A DNA stretch of 64,000 bases from positions 11,858-75,857 of the forward strand of contig NZ_DASZGI010000038.1 in assembly GCF_035938995.1 (NCBI RefSeq), written 5' to 3'. Position 1 is the stretch's first letter; each line of letters starts with the position of its first letter. The stretch is from DASZGI01 sp035938995. Its GTDB lineage: Bacteria > Actinomycetota > Actinomycetes > Streptomycetales > Catenulisporaceae. Position numbers and translations under genes: made by a program. Shown here in pieces: positions 1 to 8,428 of this stretch. The notes under the pieces are model-generated. The model saw only the letters and a program-made list of their open reading frames with translations. It was not told where the DNA came from and did no database searches.

Positions 1-96
1 AGGCTGGCCGAGGCGGCGGGACCGGTCCAGGACGGCCTGGCCGGGCTCGGCGCCGGCCGGGAAGACCGCGCCGGATCCTCCGGTGCGCACCGTTGA
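1..96 (+). CDS. 3' end of an unidentified gene, possibly pafC
   Basis: A frame open from base 1 runs to a TGA at 94-96 and encodes an Ala/Gly-rich tail of 31 residues. Nothing in the tail is diagnostic. In many actinobacteria the tatA-tatC-helY block is preceded by pafB-pafC, so a PafC C-terminus is a reasonable guess from context only. The other two forward frames are also mostly open in this GC-rich stretch, so the frame choice is uncertain. Confidence 0.3.
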   Translation, partial: RLAEAAGPVQDGLAGLGAGREDRAGSSGAHR

Positions 97-121
97 CAAC
101 AGCTCCGACCTGCTGAAACCT
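93..121 (+). promoter_or_regulatory. possible promoter of tatA-tatC
   Basis: A perfect TTGACA lies at 93-98. A weak -10 (AAACCT, 116-121) follows 17 bp later. It sits 62 bp upstream of the tatA start and is the only -35-like element in the gap. Confidence 0.3.
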
Positions 122-182
122 TAAGGCGGCGCGGTGGGCCGACGGCCCCCGCATCGACTGACGCGTAGAAGGGCGCTACACG

Positions 183-395
183 ATGGGCCGGGCAGAATCG
201 TTGGTCCTGATCGTCGTGCTCGGGGCGCTGGTCTTCGGCTGGCGGCGGCTGCCGGGAGCGGTGCGCGATCTGGGTAGGGCGCGCCGTATCCTCAAAGCCG
301 AAGCACAGGCGCTGCGCGACGACGTCCCCCTGCCGCCAAACCGGACCATCACGGCCGATCCGGCGGACGTGGTGGAGCGCCGTACCGGCTCCTGA
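183..395 (+). CDS. tatA: Sec-independent translocase protein TatA/TatE family
   Basis: A 70-residue Tat translocase subunit predicted to oligomerise in the cytoplasmic membrane and help move folded proteins with twin-arginine signals. One hydrophobic segment (about residues 5-19) ends in the family's Phe-Gly hinge, followed by basic residues and a Pro. An amphipathic helix with the LGRARRILKAE pattern (about 30-40) matches the TatA helix. The polar tail is short, so the protein is somewhat smaller than typical TatA (80-100 residues). A purine-rich GAAGGGCG precedes the ATG. tatC follows 64 bp downstream on the same strand, the usual actinobacterial arrangement. A TatB-like role cannot be excluded from sequence alone. 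Confidence 0.85.
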   Translation: MGRAESLVLIVVLGALVFGWRRLPGAVRDLGRARRILKAEAQALRDDVPLPPNRTITADPADVVERRTGS

Positions 396-459
396 GCCCG
401 CCTCCGCGTGAGCGGGGCGGCGGCGACCGCGCGACGACGAAGACGGCGACGAGGAACGG

Positions 460-1362
460 GTGGCAGGACTAGTGGCTGGTAGGGCCGGGCGCTCCGCGGA
501 CGACGCAGCGCGCATGCCGCTCATGGAGCACATCCGGGAGCTGCGCTCCCGGCTGATCAAAGCGGCGCTGGCGATCTTCATCGGCGGCGTCATCGGCTTC
601 ATCGTGCGCAACCACCTGATCGGGGTCCTCGAGCACCAGGTCTGCGACGACATGTCGATCAACGGCATCGGCAAGCGGACCGCGCAGTGCCCGAACGGCG
701 TGCTCACCATCTCCGGCCCGACCACCGGCATCACCCTGGCGTTCAAGATCGCCCTGTTCTCCGGGCTGGTCTTCGCCTCGCCGATCTGGCTCTACCAGCT
801 GTGGGCGTTCCTGGCACCGGGCCTGTACAAGCGGGAGAAGCGGTACGGGCTGACCTTCATAGGCGCCGCAGTCCCGCTGTTCCTTGCCGGGGCCTACTGC
901 GCGTACTTCTTCCTCAGCGCGATCATGAAGGCGCTGCTCGGCTTCAATCCGACCGGCGTGGCCGCGCAGCTGCCGGTCGACACGTTCCTGACCTTCGTCC
1001 TGCGGATGATGGCCGTGTTCGGTGTGTCGTTCGTGCTGCCGCTGATCCTGGTGGTGTTCAACCTCCTCGGCGTGCTCAGCGGCGCTCGCATGGCCAAGCA
1101 CTGGCGCGTCGTGGTCCTGGTGATCTTCGTGTTCGCCGCCATCGCGGTGCCCACCGGCGACCCGATCGGCATGTCCGTGCTGGCCGCCCCGATCTGCGTG
1201 CTCTATTTCGGCGCGGTGGGCTTCGCGACCATCAACGACCGGCGCCGGGCCGCCCGCCGCGCCGCCGACCCGCTGGTGAACCTCTCCCCGGACGAGGCCT
1301 CTGAGCTGGACCTGAGTCCGGCGCCGGTCGAGCACGCGAGCAGCCTGGAAGACATCTCGTGA
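460..1362 (+). CDS. tatC: Sec-independent translocase protein TatC
   Basis: A 300-residue polytopic membrane protein, the Tat component that recognises twin-arginine signal peptides. The family's N-terminal motif MPLMEHIRELRSR begins at residue 19, just before the first membrane span. The first periplasmic loop contains the conserved P-x-W-x-Y-Q-x-W-x-F...PGLY segment, and about six hydrophobic spans can be traced. A charged cytoplasmic tail follows residue 250. The GTG at 460 gives an 18-residue extension before the motif; a later start is possible but none has a better ribosome site. It lies between tatA and a lipid kinase gene. Confidence 0.93.
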   Translation: MAGLVAGRAGRSADDAARMPLMEHIRELRSRLIKAALAIFIGGVIGFIVRNHLIGVLEHQVCDDMSINGIGKRTAQCPNGVLTISGPTTGITLAFKIALFSGLVFASPIWLYQLWAFLAPGLYKREKRYGLTFIGAAVPLFLAGAYCAYFFLSAIMKALLGFNPTGVAAQLPVDTFLTFVLRMMAVFGVSFVLPLILVVFNLLGVLSGARMAKHWRVVVLVIFVFAAIAVPTGDPIGMSVLAAPICVLYFGAVGFATINDRRRAARRAADPLVNLSPDEASELDLSPAPVEHASSLEDIS

Positions 1363-1390
1363 ACGCGCGGGCCCGCAGCGCGAGCCCGCG

Positions 1391-2302
1391 GTGATCGCGG
1401 CGCCCGCGCTCGTCGTCAATCCCACCTCGGGCAAGGGCCGGGGTGCCCAGTACGGCGAGCAGGCCGAGCGCGCGCTGCGTGCGGCGGGGATCGAGCCGCG
1501 GCGCATCGTCGGCCGTGACGCGCACGACGCGGCGAAGCAGGCCCGAGCCGCCCTCGATGCCGGAGCTTCGGCGCTGGTCGTGGTCGGTGGCGACGGCATG
1601 GTGCACCTCGGCCTCCAGCTCGTCGCCGGGACCGGAACGCCGCTCGGCGTCATCCCGGCCGGCACCGGCAATGACGTGGCGCGTTACGTCGGGCTGCCGC
1701 TCGCCGATCCCGAGGCGGCCGCGCGCATCGTGGCGGCGGGACATGCGGCGAGCTTCGACCTCGGCCGGGTGACCAGCGCGGATTCGGACGAACCGCGCTG
1801 GTTCGGCACCGTCCTGGCCTGCGGCCTCGATTCCAAGGTCAACGAGCGGGCCAACCGCATGCGCCGCCCGCGCGGACCGTCCCGCTACACCCTCGCGCTG
1901 CTCGCGGAACTGGGGCCGTTCCACGCCCTGCCGCTGGACGTGACGATCGACGGGGCGCACGCGAGCGTCGAGGGCATGCTGATCGCGGTCGGCAACGGTC
2001 CGTCCTACGGCGGCGGGATGCGGATATGCCCGCAGGCCGACCCGCGCGACGGCCGGTTCCAGGTCACCGTCGTGCGCAGGGTCAGCAAGGGAACACTGCT
2101 GCGGATCTTCCCTAAGGTCTTCTCCGGGCGGCACGCGGAACATCCGGCGGTCGACATACGGCACGGATCGAGAGTCGAGCTGGCGTCGACCGCGCCAGAA
2201 CCCGTGTCCGTGTGGGCGGACGGCGAACGCGTGGGCACGCTGCCTGCGGTCTGCGAGACCGTCGCGAGCGCGCTGACGGTATTCGTGCCTGTGCCCGCAT
2301 AG
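1391..2302 (+). CDS. diacylglycerol kinase family (YegS/LCB5-like) lipid kinase
   Basis: A 303-residue protein of the DAGK catalytic superfamily, which phosphorylates diacylglycerol or related lipids on the cytoplasmic face of the membrane. The signature motifs are present in order: NPTSGKGRG near residue 9, VVGGDGMVHLGL (nucleotide-binding GGDG) near 62, and PAGTGNDVARY near 90. The C-terminal half carries the beta-sandwich pattern of YegS-like kinases. The start is a GTG 28 bp after tatC with no strong ribosome site; co-transcription with tatC is likely. The physiological lipid substrate cannot be read from the sequence. Confidence 0.88.
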   Translation: MIAAPALVVNPTSGKGRGAQYGEQAERALRAAGIEPRRIVGRDAHDAAKQARAALDAGASALVVVGGDGMVHLGLQLVAGTGTPLGVIPAGTGNDVARYVGLPLADPEAAARIVAAGHAASFDLGRVTSADSDEPRWFGTVLACGLDSKVNERANRMRRPRGPSRYTLALLAELGPFHALPLDVTIDGAHASVEGMLIAVGNGPSYGGGMRICPQADPRDGRFQVTVVRRVSKGTLLRIFPKVFSGRHAEHPAVDIRHGSRVELASTAPEPVSVWADGERVGTLPAVCETVASALTVFVPVPA

Positions 2303-2381
2303 CCGACAAAAGTCGGCGAGGACCGCCGCACAGCTCTGATCAACCCGCGAAAGCAATGTGCCACAACGGGTATCACCGTGC

Positions 2382-2387
2382 TACGCT
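2382..2387 (+). promoter_or_regulatory. -10 element of a leaderless toxin-antitoxin promoter
   Basis: An extended -10, TGC-TACGCT, with the hexamer at 2382-2387, is followed by exactly six bases and then ATG at 2394. Transcription would begin at or next to the start codon. No Shine-Dalgarno sequence is present. No convincing -35 is seen. Confidence 0.5.
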
Positions 2388-2393
2388 ACGCAT

Positions 2394-2666
2394 ATGAACC
2401 AAACAATGACGCAGCGTACTATCACGCAACGTGAACTGAGAAATGAGAGCGCTGCGATCATGGACGCGGTCGAGGCGGGCGAGACCATGATTGTGACTCG
2501 TAATGGTGTCCCCGTGGCGGAGTTGGGTCCAATCAGGCGTAAGCCCGAACTCACGACAGAGGAACTGCAGCGGATCTTCGCCGTGAGCCCTCCGCCGGAT
2601 TATGCGCAGCTCAGGGCTGAGATGGATGAGTACTTCGGCGAGGACCGGGTGGGAGACGAGCGGTGA
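2394..2666 (+). CDS. type II antitoxin, Phd/YefM-like
   Basis: A 90-residue antitoxin-like protein. The N-terminal half has the Phd/YefM DNA-binding fold pattern: TQRELRN-SAAIMDAVEAGE followed by a beta hairpin with TRNGVPVAEL. The C-terminal half is acidic and probably wraps the toxin. The reading frame is open further upstream (to 2358), but ATG 2394 is preferred because a -10 hexamer ends seven bases before it. A second ATG at 2406 is possible. The gene overlaps the toxin start by 4 bp (GTGA), so the pair is translationally coupled. Such proteins usually repress their own promoter together with the toxin. Confidence 0.85.
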   Translation: MNQTMTQRTITQRELRNESAAIMDAVEAGETMIVTRNGVPVAELGPIRRKPELTTEELQRIFAVSPPPDYAQLRAEMDEYFGEDRVGDER

Positions 2667-3073
2667 CGGACGTGGAACGAGCGCCGCGAGGCGTGGTCGA
2701 CACCTGCGTGATTATCGATCTGCCCAAGATTCCCGCGCAATCGTTGCCGATGAGACCGGTGGTCTCCGCAGTCACGACGGCGGAGTTGGCAGCCGGAGTG
2801 CAGACCGCGAAGGATCCACTGCAGCGATCCCTTCGAGTCACCCATCTTCTGATGATCGAAGCGAACATGGATCCTGTGCCGTTCGGCGAAGAGGCCGCTC
2901 GTGCGTACGGCACGATGGTCGCGCTCGTCGTAGGAGCGGGTCGCGACCCGCGTCCGCGCAAGTTCGATCTCATGATCGCCGCGACTGCCGCATCGCTCGG
3001 CCTGCCGCTGTACACGCGCAATCCGGACGACTTCAAGGGCCTCGAGTCGCAGCTGAACGTGGTGCCGGTCTGA
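2663..3073 (+). CDS. PIN-domain toxin, VapC-like ribonuclease
   Basis: A 136-residue PIN-domain protein, predicted to be the endoribonuclease toxin of a type II module and held inactive by the preceding antitoxin. Acidic residues expected at the metal site are visible: Asp13 (VVDTCVIID), Glu41 (TTAELAAG), Asp102 (KFDLMIAA) and Asp122/123 (NPDDF). The length is typical for VapC. It starts at a GTG overlapping the antitoxin stop by four bases. The pair is inserted between the lipid kinase and helY, two genes of a conserved block, which suggests later acquisition. The RNA target cannot be inferred. Confidence 0.87.
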   Translation: MTDVERAPRGVVDTCVIIDLPKIPAQSLPMRPVVSAVTTAELAAGVQTAKDPLQRSLRVTHLLMIEANMDPVPFGEEAARAYGTMVALVVGAGRDPRPRKFDLMIAATAASLGLPLYTRNPDDFKGLESQLNVVPV

Positions 3074-3129
3074 CGGGAGCGGGCAAGGCCCCGGCAGGGA
3101 AAGATCGGCGGTCTGTCGGACGCGTCGCC

Positions 3130-3135
3130 TAGAAT
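3130..3135 (+). promoter_or_regulatory. -10 element of a leaderless helY promoter
   Basis: TAGAAT, close to the TATAAT consensus, is followed by seven bases and the helY ATG at 3143. The spacing places the transcription start at the start codon. No clear -35 is seen 16-18 bp upstream. Confidence 0.5.
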
Positions 3136-3142
3136 TGAAGGC

Positions 3143-5989
3143 ATGACCTCGCCCGCCGAGCGGTTTGCCGCGGACCGCCGTCGCCAGGCCGAAGAACGCA
3201 CAGAACTGTACGGCTTCGCGCTGCTCTACTCGTTCGAACTTGACGACTTCCAGCGCGAGGGGTGCGTCGCGCTCGAGGAGGGGCACGGGGTCCTGGTGGC
3301 CGCGCCGACCGGGGCGGGCAAGACCGTCGTGGGGGAGTTCGCGGTCCACCTGGCGCTGGCCCGGGGCCGCAAGTGCTTCTACACTACACCCATCAAGGCC
3401 CTGTCGAACCAGAAGTACGGCGACCTGGTCAAGCGATACGGGCCGGACCGGGTGGGCCTGCTGACCGGGGACAACTCGATCAACGGCGACGCGCCGGTGG
3501 TGGTGATGACCACCGAGGTGCTGCGCAACATGCTCTACGCCGGCTCGTCGGCGCTCGACGGGCTCGGCTACGTGGTGATGGACGAGGTCCACTACCTCGC
3601 CGACCGGTTCCGCGGCGCGGTGTGGGAGGAAGTGATCATCCACCTGCCCGAGTCGGTGCAGCTGGTCTCGCTGTCCGCGACCGTGTCCAACGCCGAGGAG
3701 TTCGGCGAGTGGCTGGAGACGGTGCGCGGCGAGACGAAGATCATCGTCTCCGAGCACCGCCCGGTCCCGCTCTGGCAGCACGTGCTGGCCGGGGGCAAGC
3801 TCTACGACCTCTACTCCGGCGCGGACCCGCAGGAGATCGAGGAACACGGCTCCGACGTCGCCCACGTCAACCCGGAACTCGTGCGCTTCGCCCGGGACGG
3901 GGACCGGTTCGGCTACGGGGCCGGACCCCGGGGCGGCGGGCGGGGAAACAATTCAACACTGAGTGGCGGGCGGGGAAACAATTCAACGGGAAACAATTCA
4001 ACACCGGGCGGGCGCGGGCGTCCCCGACGCGGCAGCGGCCCGCCCAGCCGCGTCGACGTCGTCGAGCGCCTCGACAGCGCCGGGCTGCTGCCCGCGATCA
4101 CCTTCATCTTCTCCCGGGCCGGCTGCGACGCGGCGGTCCAGCAGTTCCTGCGCACCGGCGTCCGGCTGCTCACCGACGAACAGCGCGCGAAAGTGCGCGC
4201 GCACGTGTCCGCCCGCTGCGCCGAGATCCCGCCCGAGGACCTCAATGTCCTGGGATACCACGACTTCGCCGACGGACTCGAGCGGGGCGTCGCCGCGCAC
4301 CACGCCGGGATGCTGCCCACCTTCAAGGAGATCGTCGAGGAGCTGTTCGCGGCCGGGCTGGTCAAGGCGGTGTTCGCCACCGAGACCCTGGCCCTCGGCA
4401 TCAACATGCCCGCCCGCTCGGTCGTGCTCGAGGCCCTGGTCAAGTGGAACGGCGAGTTCCACGCCGACATCACCGCCGGCGAGTACACCCAGCTGACCGG
4501 CCGCGCCGGGCGCCGCGGCATCGACGTCGAGGGCCATGCGGTGGTGCTCTGGCGGCCCGGCCTCGATCCGCGCGCGCTGGCGGGCCTGGCCTCCACGCGT
4601 ACGTATCCGCTGCGGTCCTCCTTCAAGCCCTCGTACAACATGGCGGTCAACCTCGTCGGGCAGGTCGGCAAGGTGCGCGCCCGGGCGCTGCTGGAAAGCT
4701 CCTTCGCCCAGTTCCAGGCGGACAAGGCGGTGGTCGGCCTGACCCGCCAGCTGCGCCGCAACCAGGAGGCGCTCGACGGCTACCGCGAGGCCATGGCCTG
4801 CCACCTGGGCGACTTCGACGAGTACATGGGGCTGCGCCGCGCCCTGGCCGAACGGGAGACCGAGCTGTCCCGGCTGGGCGCCAGCCAGCGCCGGGCGGCC
4901 GCGGCCTCGGCGCTGGAAGCGCTCAAGAGCGGCGACATCATCACCGTGCCGACCGGGCGGCGCGCCGGACTCGCGGTCGTGCTCGACCCGGGTCTGGACA
5001 CCGGGCGCGAGGGGCCGCGGCCCGAGGTGCTCACCATCGAGCGGCAGGTGGTGCGCCTGTCGCTGCTCGACTTCCCCTACCCGGTCGAGCCGATCGCGTG
5101 GATGCGCATCCCGAAGAACTTCAACCGCAAGTCGCCGCAGGCCCGCAAGGATCTGGCCGCCACGCTGCGCAACAAGGCGGGCGTCGGGGACGGGAAGCCG
5201 GCCCGGGCGCCGCGCCAGCGCTCGGACGCCGCCGACGACGAGCAGATCGCCGGGCTGCGCAAGGCCCTGCGGGCGCACCCCTGCCACGGCTGCGCGGATC
5301 GGGAGAACCACGCGCGGTGGGCCGAGCGGCATCACCGGCTGGAGCGGGAGACCGAGGGCCTGGAAAAGCGGGTGCAGGGCCGCACGCACTCGATCGCCCG
5401 CACCTTCGACCGGGTCTGCTCGGTGCTCACCGTCCTCGGCTACCTCGACGGCGAGCGGGTCACCAACGAGGGGCGGCGCCTGGCCCGGATCTACTCCGAG
5501 CTCGACCTGGTGGCCGCCGAGTGCCTGCGCGAGGGGCTCTGGGACGAGCTGACTCCCGCCGAGCTGGCCTCGGCGGTCTCGCTGCTGGTCTACGAGGCCC
5601 GGTCGAGCGAGGATTTCGGGCCGCCGCGGCTGCCCAAGGGCAAGGCGCGCGAGGCGATCGAGCGGACGATCCGGCTCTGGTTCACGATCCACGACCTCGA
5701 GGGCGACCACTCGGTCGACTTCCAGCGCGAGCCGGACGCCGGGTTCGCCTGGGCCGCGTACCAGTGGGCGACCGGCCACCGGCTGGACACCGTGCTCGAG
5801 GAGGCCGGGCTGCCCGCCGGCGACTTCGTGCGGTGGTGCAAGCAGGTGATCGACCTGCTCGGGCAGCTCGCCAACGCGGCGGCCGCGCTCGCGCCGGAAA
5901 ACGCCGCCTCCGCGCGGATACGCGACACCGCCCACGCCGCGGTCGACCTGCTGCGGCGCGGCGTGGTGGCTTACTCCTCCGTCGGCTGA
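3143..5989 (+). CDS. helY: Ski2/Mtr4-like DEAD/DEAH-box helicase HelY
   Basis: A 948-residue superfamily 2 helicase, the actinobacterial relative of Ski2 and Mtr4, likely acting on RNA. Walker A is APTGAGKT (residues 54-61), motif II is DEVH (147-150), motif III is SAT near 178, and motif VI is QLTGRAGRRG near 450. A DSHCT-type C-terminal domain follows. Between the two RecA domains, at about residues 264-287, is an odd Gly/Asn/Ser/Thr insert encoded by short DNA repeats (separate entry). Its position after tatA-tatC matches the order known in mycobacteria. The start is supported by a -10 hexamer seven bases upstream. RNA specificity is inferred from the family. Confidence 0.92.
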   Translation: MTSPAERFAADRRRQAEERTELYGFALLYSFELDDFQREGCVALEEGHGVLVAAPTGAGKTVVGEFAVHLALARGRKCFYTTPIKALSNQKYGDLVKRYGPDRVGLLTGDNSINGDAPVVVMTTEVLRNMLYAGSSALDGLGYVVMDEVHYLADRFRGAVWEEVIIHLPESVQLVSLSATVSNAEEFGEWLETVRGETKIIVSEHRPVPLWQHVLAGGKLYDLYSGADPQEIEEHGSDVAHVNPELVRFARDGDRFGYGAGPRGGGRGNNSTLSGGRGNNSTGNNSTPGGRGRPRRGSGPPSRVDVVERLDSAGLLPAITFIFSRAGCDAAVQQFLRTGVRLLTDEQRAKVRAHVSARCAEIPPEDLNVLGYHDFADGLERGVAAHHAGMLPTFKEIVEELFAAGLVKAVFATETLALGINMPARSVVLEALVKWNGEFHADITAGEYTQLTGRAGRRGIDVEGHAVVLWRPGLDPRALAGLASTRTYPLRSSFKPSYNMAVNLVGQVGKVRARALLESSFAQFQADKAVVGLTRQLRRNQEALDGYREAMACHLGDFDEYMGLRRALAERETELSRLGASQRRAAAASALEALKSGDIITVPTGRRAGLAVVLDPGLDTGREGPRPEVLTIERQVVRLSLLDFPYPVEPIAWMRIPKNFNRKSPQARKDLAATLRNKAGVGDGKPARAPRQRSDAADDEQIAGLRKALRAHPCHGCADRENHARWAERHHRLERETEGLEKRVQGRTHSIARTFDRVCSVLTVLGYLDGERVTNEGRRLARIYSELDLVAAECLREGLWDELTPAELASAVSLLVYEARSSEDFGPPRLPKGKAREAIERTIRLWFTIHDLEGDHSVDFQREPDAGFAWAAYQWATGHRLDTVLEEAGLPAGDFVRWCKQVIDLLGQLANAAAALAPENAASARIRDTAHAAVDLLRRGVVAYSSVG
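3935..4002 (+). repeat. in-frame tandem repeat inside helY
   Basis: A 23-bp unit, GGCGGGCGG followed by GGAAACAATTCAAC, occurs at 3935-3957 and 3965-3987 (period 30). Its last 15 bp (GGGAAACAATTCAAC) recurs at once at 3988-4002. All periods are multiples of three, so the frame is kept and the protein reads G-N-N-S-T three times. The AAACAATTCAAC core is strikingly AT-rich for this genome. Confidence 0.9.
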
Positions 5990-6026
5990 CGCACCCAGCG
6001 GCCTGCGCACCGTCAGCTAACTGCTT

Positions 6027-6070
6027 CGCTTGCCGTCCGGCCGACAGTTGTGTCGGCCGGACGGCAAGCG
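6027..6070. terminator. bidirectional hairpin between helY and the surface-protein gene
   Basis: A perfect 20-bp inverted repeat (6027-6046 and 6051-6070) with a GTTG loop lies between two convergent genes. There is no long U tract, as is common for actinobacterial terminators. Confidence 0.8.
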
Positions 6071-6078
6071 CATGGGTA

Positions 6079-8136
6079 TCAGCGGCGACGCGGCCGAACG
6101 CGCAGCAGCAGTGACAGGCACAGGGCGATGAAGGCCCCTGCGGCGCCCCACAGCATGCGCGAGCTGGTCAGGCTGAATCCGCTGTTCGCCATGGGGTTCG
6201 GCCCCGCCAGCGCGCTGCGCGGGTTGTCCGCGGCCACCACGGCGGGCGTGTGCTCGAATCCGGCGACCAGGACCGGGCTGCTGGCTGGCGGCGCCACGTC
6301 GGTCCCGGGCTGCTGTCCGGATCCGGCGCCCGCCGCCGCTCCAGCCGGCGGAGCCTGCGACGGCTTCGGGGAACCGGCTGGGCCGCCGGGAGGAGCCGCG
6401 CCGCCTGCCGGATTCGTGCTGGCGCCGACCGACACGTTCACGCCCACGGATGCCGAAGGCACCGGCGGTACGACGTGGTTGGCTGGCGCCGTCTGCGTGT
6501 TGTCGACGTCGGCCGGTGCGGAACTCGGCGGTGCTGGCGGCGCGGGAGCCGTGTACGTGAACGTCACCGGGGGATCGTCCGTGTCGGTCGCCGCGGGAGT
6601 CGACGGCTGGGCCGGGCTCGACGACGGTTGCGCGGGAGTCGTGCTCGGTGGCGCCGAAGTCACCGTGGACGCGCTCGGGCTGGGCGACGCGCTCGCGCTG
6701 GTCGTGCCGGAACCGCTCGGCGAGGCGCTCGGGCTCGTCAAGGTCACCGGGTCGAACGTGGCGCCGGTGATCACCCCGGCGCCGTTCATCTTCAGATGCA
6801 CCGGGTTCGGCAGGTTCAGGAACTGCTGGCAGTTCAGGTTCGTGTACGACTGCTGCAAGCGCATCGCCAGGAACGCGAACAGGTCGGTGGCCGCGGCGGT
6901 GTCCGGGGACGTCTGCGGCACCGTCAGCGCGTGGTCCAGCTCGATCCGGGTGACCCCGACCGTGCTCAGATTGGCGCAGTAGTCGGTCGGCGAGCCGGGA
7001 ACCTGTACCAGCGGCGGCTGGTCCACCCCGGCGCGGTACAGGTCGGTCTTGGCGTCGTCGGTGGCGCCGTTGGCGTCCAGGACCATCGGGTCGCTCAGCG
7101 GCACGAGGGCGACCGGGTTCTGCTGATACGCGGCCGCCTGCAGCTCGTTGAGGCCGAGCGCCGTCGCCTGCGTGCCGTTGTCGGCCAGGTTCGGCGCGGT
7201 GAAGGGCAGGCAGTTGAGCGCCGGGTCCACGAAGTGGTCGAGCAGCAGGTTGTCGCTGCCGTTCGCGAGCGCCTGGGGCGACTTGCCGGCCAGCTGCGCC
7301 GCCGCGGCGTGCGTGTCCTGGGCGGTGCGCCCGTCCGGCAGCACCAGGTAGATCGTGGTCACGTTGTCGCTCTGGTCCTGGTCCACCAGGCCGAAGTCGC
7401 GCGTGGTGAGGCACGGCTGGTGGTCGGCGGCGGTGCCCGGCGGCGGGACGGTGAGCTTCCCGGCGGCGATCGCCGCGTTCGCGGCGCTGAAGAACGCGGG
7501 CGCGCCGCAGTACGCGAACTGGCCGAAGGGCGAGCCCGGCTGACCGTTGACGCAGGACGACGCGCCCGGGCCCTGGAGCGTGAGCACGTTGCCGTTGAAG
7601 CCGAACCAGAGGGCGACGACAGCGTTCGGCGGGAGCGTCGGCACCACCGGCGCGACGGCGGGGGAGGTGCCCTCGTCGGTGACCAGGGGGTCGTACACGG
7701 ACAGAGCGCCGGTCGCCGGGTCGAGGACCATCCCCTGCACGAAGGCGGCGGTGTTCGGGTTGCCCTCGTTGCACGTCGTGCCGTCGACGCTGACCAGGTG
7801 GTACGGCGTGGCCAGCCCGGTCGCGGTGAGGGGCTGGTCCGGAACCTCGAGGGCGCAGTTGACGGCCGGCGGTGCGGCGGCCGCCTGGCCGTTCCCGGCC
7901 GGCGCGGCGACCGCGGCCACGGCCGCGCCGAGCGCCATCACGACCGCGAGCAGCCCGGCCTTGGCCAGGCGGGCGGGTATGTGGGGGCGGGCGGAATCCG
8001 CGGCCGGGGCGGCCTTGCGGCGGGAGCCCGGGCGCGGGGCGTCGCTTTCCTGCTGGTCGGCGGCGTGCCGCCGGCGGGTTCCGCGCCGGCCGCCCGGCGC
8101 GTTGGTATGAGCGCTCTTTCCCGAGTGCTCTGACAT
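6079..8136 (-). CDS. membrane-anchored extracellular protein, function unknown
   Basis: A 685-residue protein I do not recognise. A basic cytoplasmic N-terminus of about 55 residues precedes a hydrophobic segment (about 58-80), acting as a signal or anchor. A globular part with several Cys residues (about 90-420) follows. Then comes a long low-complexity region rich in Ser, Pro, Thr and Ala (about 425-620), resembling a cell-wall-spanning stalk. The C-terminus has a second hydrophobic helix ending in a basic tail (LLLRVRPRRR), the layout of a surface protein held by a C-terminal anchor. No LPxTG-type sorting motif is visible before it. It is transcribed alone between two hairpins. Confidence 0.75.
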   Translation of the reverse strand: MSEHSGKSAHTNAPGGRRGTRRRHAADQQESDAPRPGSRRKAAPAADSARPHIPARLAKAGLLAVVMALGAAVAAVAAPAGNGQAAAAPPAVNCALEVPDQPLTATGLATPYHLVSVDGTTCNEGNPNTAAFVQGMVLDPATGALSVYDPLVTDEGTSPAVAPVVPTLPPNAVVALWFGFNGNVLTLQGPGASSCVNGQPGSPFGQFAYCGAPAFFSAANAAIAAGKLTVPPPGTAADHQPCLTTRDFGLVDQDQSDNVTTIYLVLPDGRTAQDTHAAAAQLAGKSPQALANGSDNLLLDHFVDPALNCLPFTAPNLADNGTQATALGLNELQAAAYQQNPVALVPLSDPMVLDANGATDDAKTDLYRAGVDQPPLVQVPGSPTDYCANLSTVGVTRIELDHALTVPQTSPDTAAATDLFAFLAMRLQQSYTNLNCQQFLNLPNPVHLKMNGAGVITGATFDPVTLTSPSASPSGSGTTSASASPSPSASTVTSAPPSTTPAQPSSSPAQPSTPAATDTDDPPVTFTYTAPAPPAPPSSAPADVDNTQTAPANHVVPPVPSASVGVNVSVGASTNPAGGAAPPGGPAGSPKPSQAPPAGAAAGAGSGQQPGTDVAPPASSPVLVAGFEHTPAVVAADNPRSALAGPNPMANSGFSLTSSRMLWGAAGAFIALCLSLLLRVRPRRR

Positions 8137-8366
8137 CTACTGGACCCCTTGCTTTACGGGCGTGCCGCCGCCGGGGTGCCTGGATGGTCCACGGCGCCCG
8201 GCAGGGTGAGGGTTACGGCCGCCTGGTGCGACCCATACCTTGCCAGTCCGGGCGCTCACGGGAACAGTCTTTCCCCGAAAATATTACGTTCGGATAACCC
8301 TTCCGCCTCACCCGTTACGCACCGAATCTCCGTGGTACGCCGCCTGATCAGCGATCCGCCGCCCCG

Positions 8367-8416
8367 GCCCGGCGATCTGACGGTAGATCACTTGTGCGGA
8401 CGTCAGATCGCCGGGC
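8367..8416 (-). terminator. hairpin downstream of the AAA+ ATPase gene
   Basis: A perfect 16-bp inverted repeat (8367-8382 with 8401-8416, core CGGCGATCTGACG) encloses an 18-base loop. It begins 13 bp past the stop codon of the ATPase gene on the minus strand. The large loop is unusual, so an operator for the downstream gene is an alternative. The remainder of 8137-8366 shows no gene, only an AT-rich patch near 8275-8300 that may be the promoter of the surface protein. Confidence 0.55.
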
Positions 8417-8428
8417 TCACCGCCGGGT

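Noticed and set aside
3262..6114. 950-codon open frame in the +1 register of helY
   Set aside because: It is an Arg/Gly/Ala-rich shadow produced by high GC at third positions; helY in the other frame has all helicase motifs.
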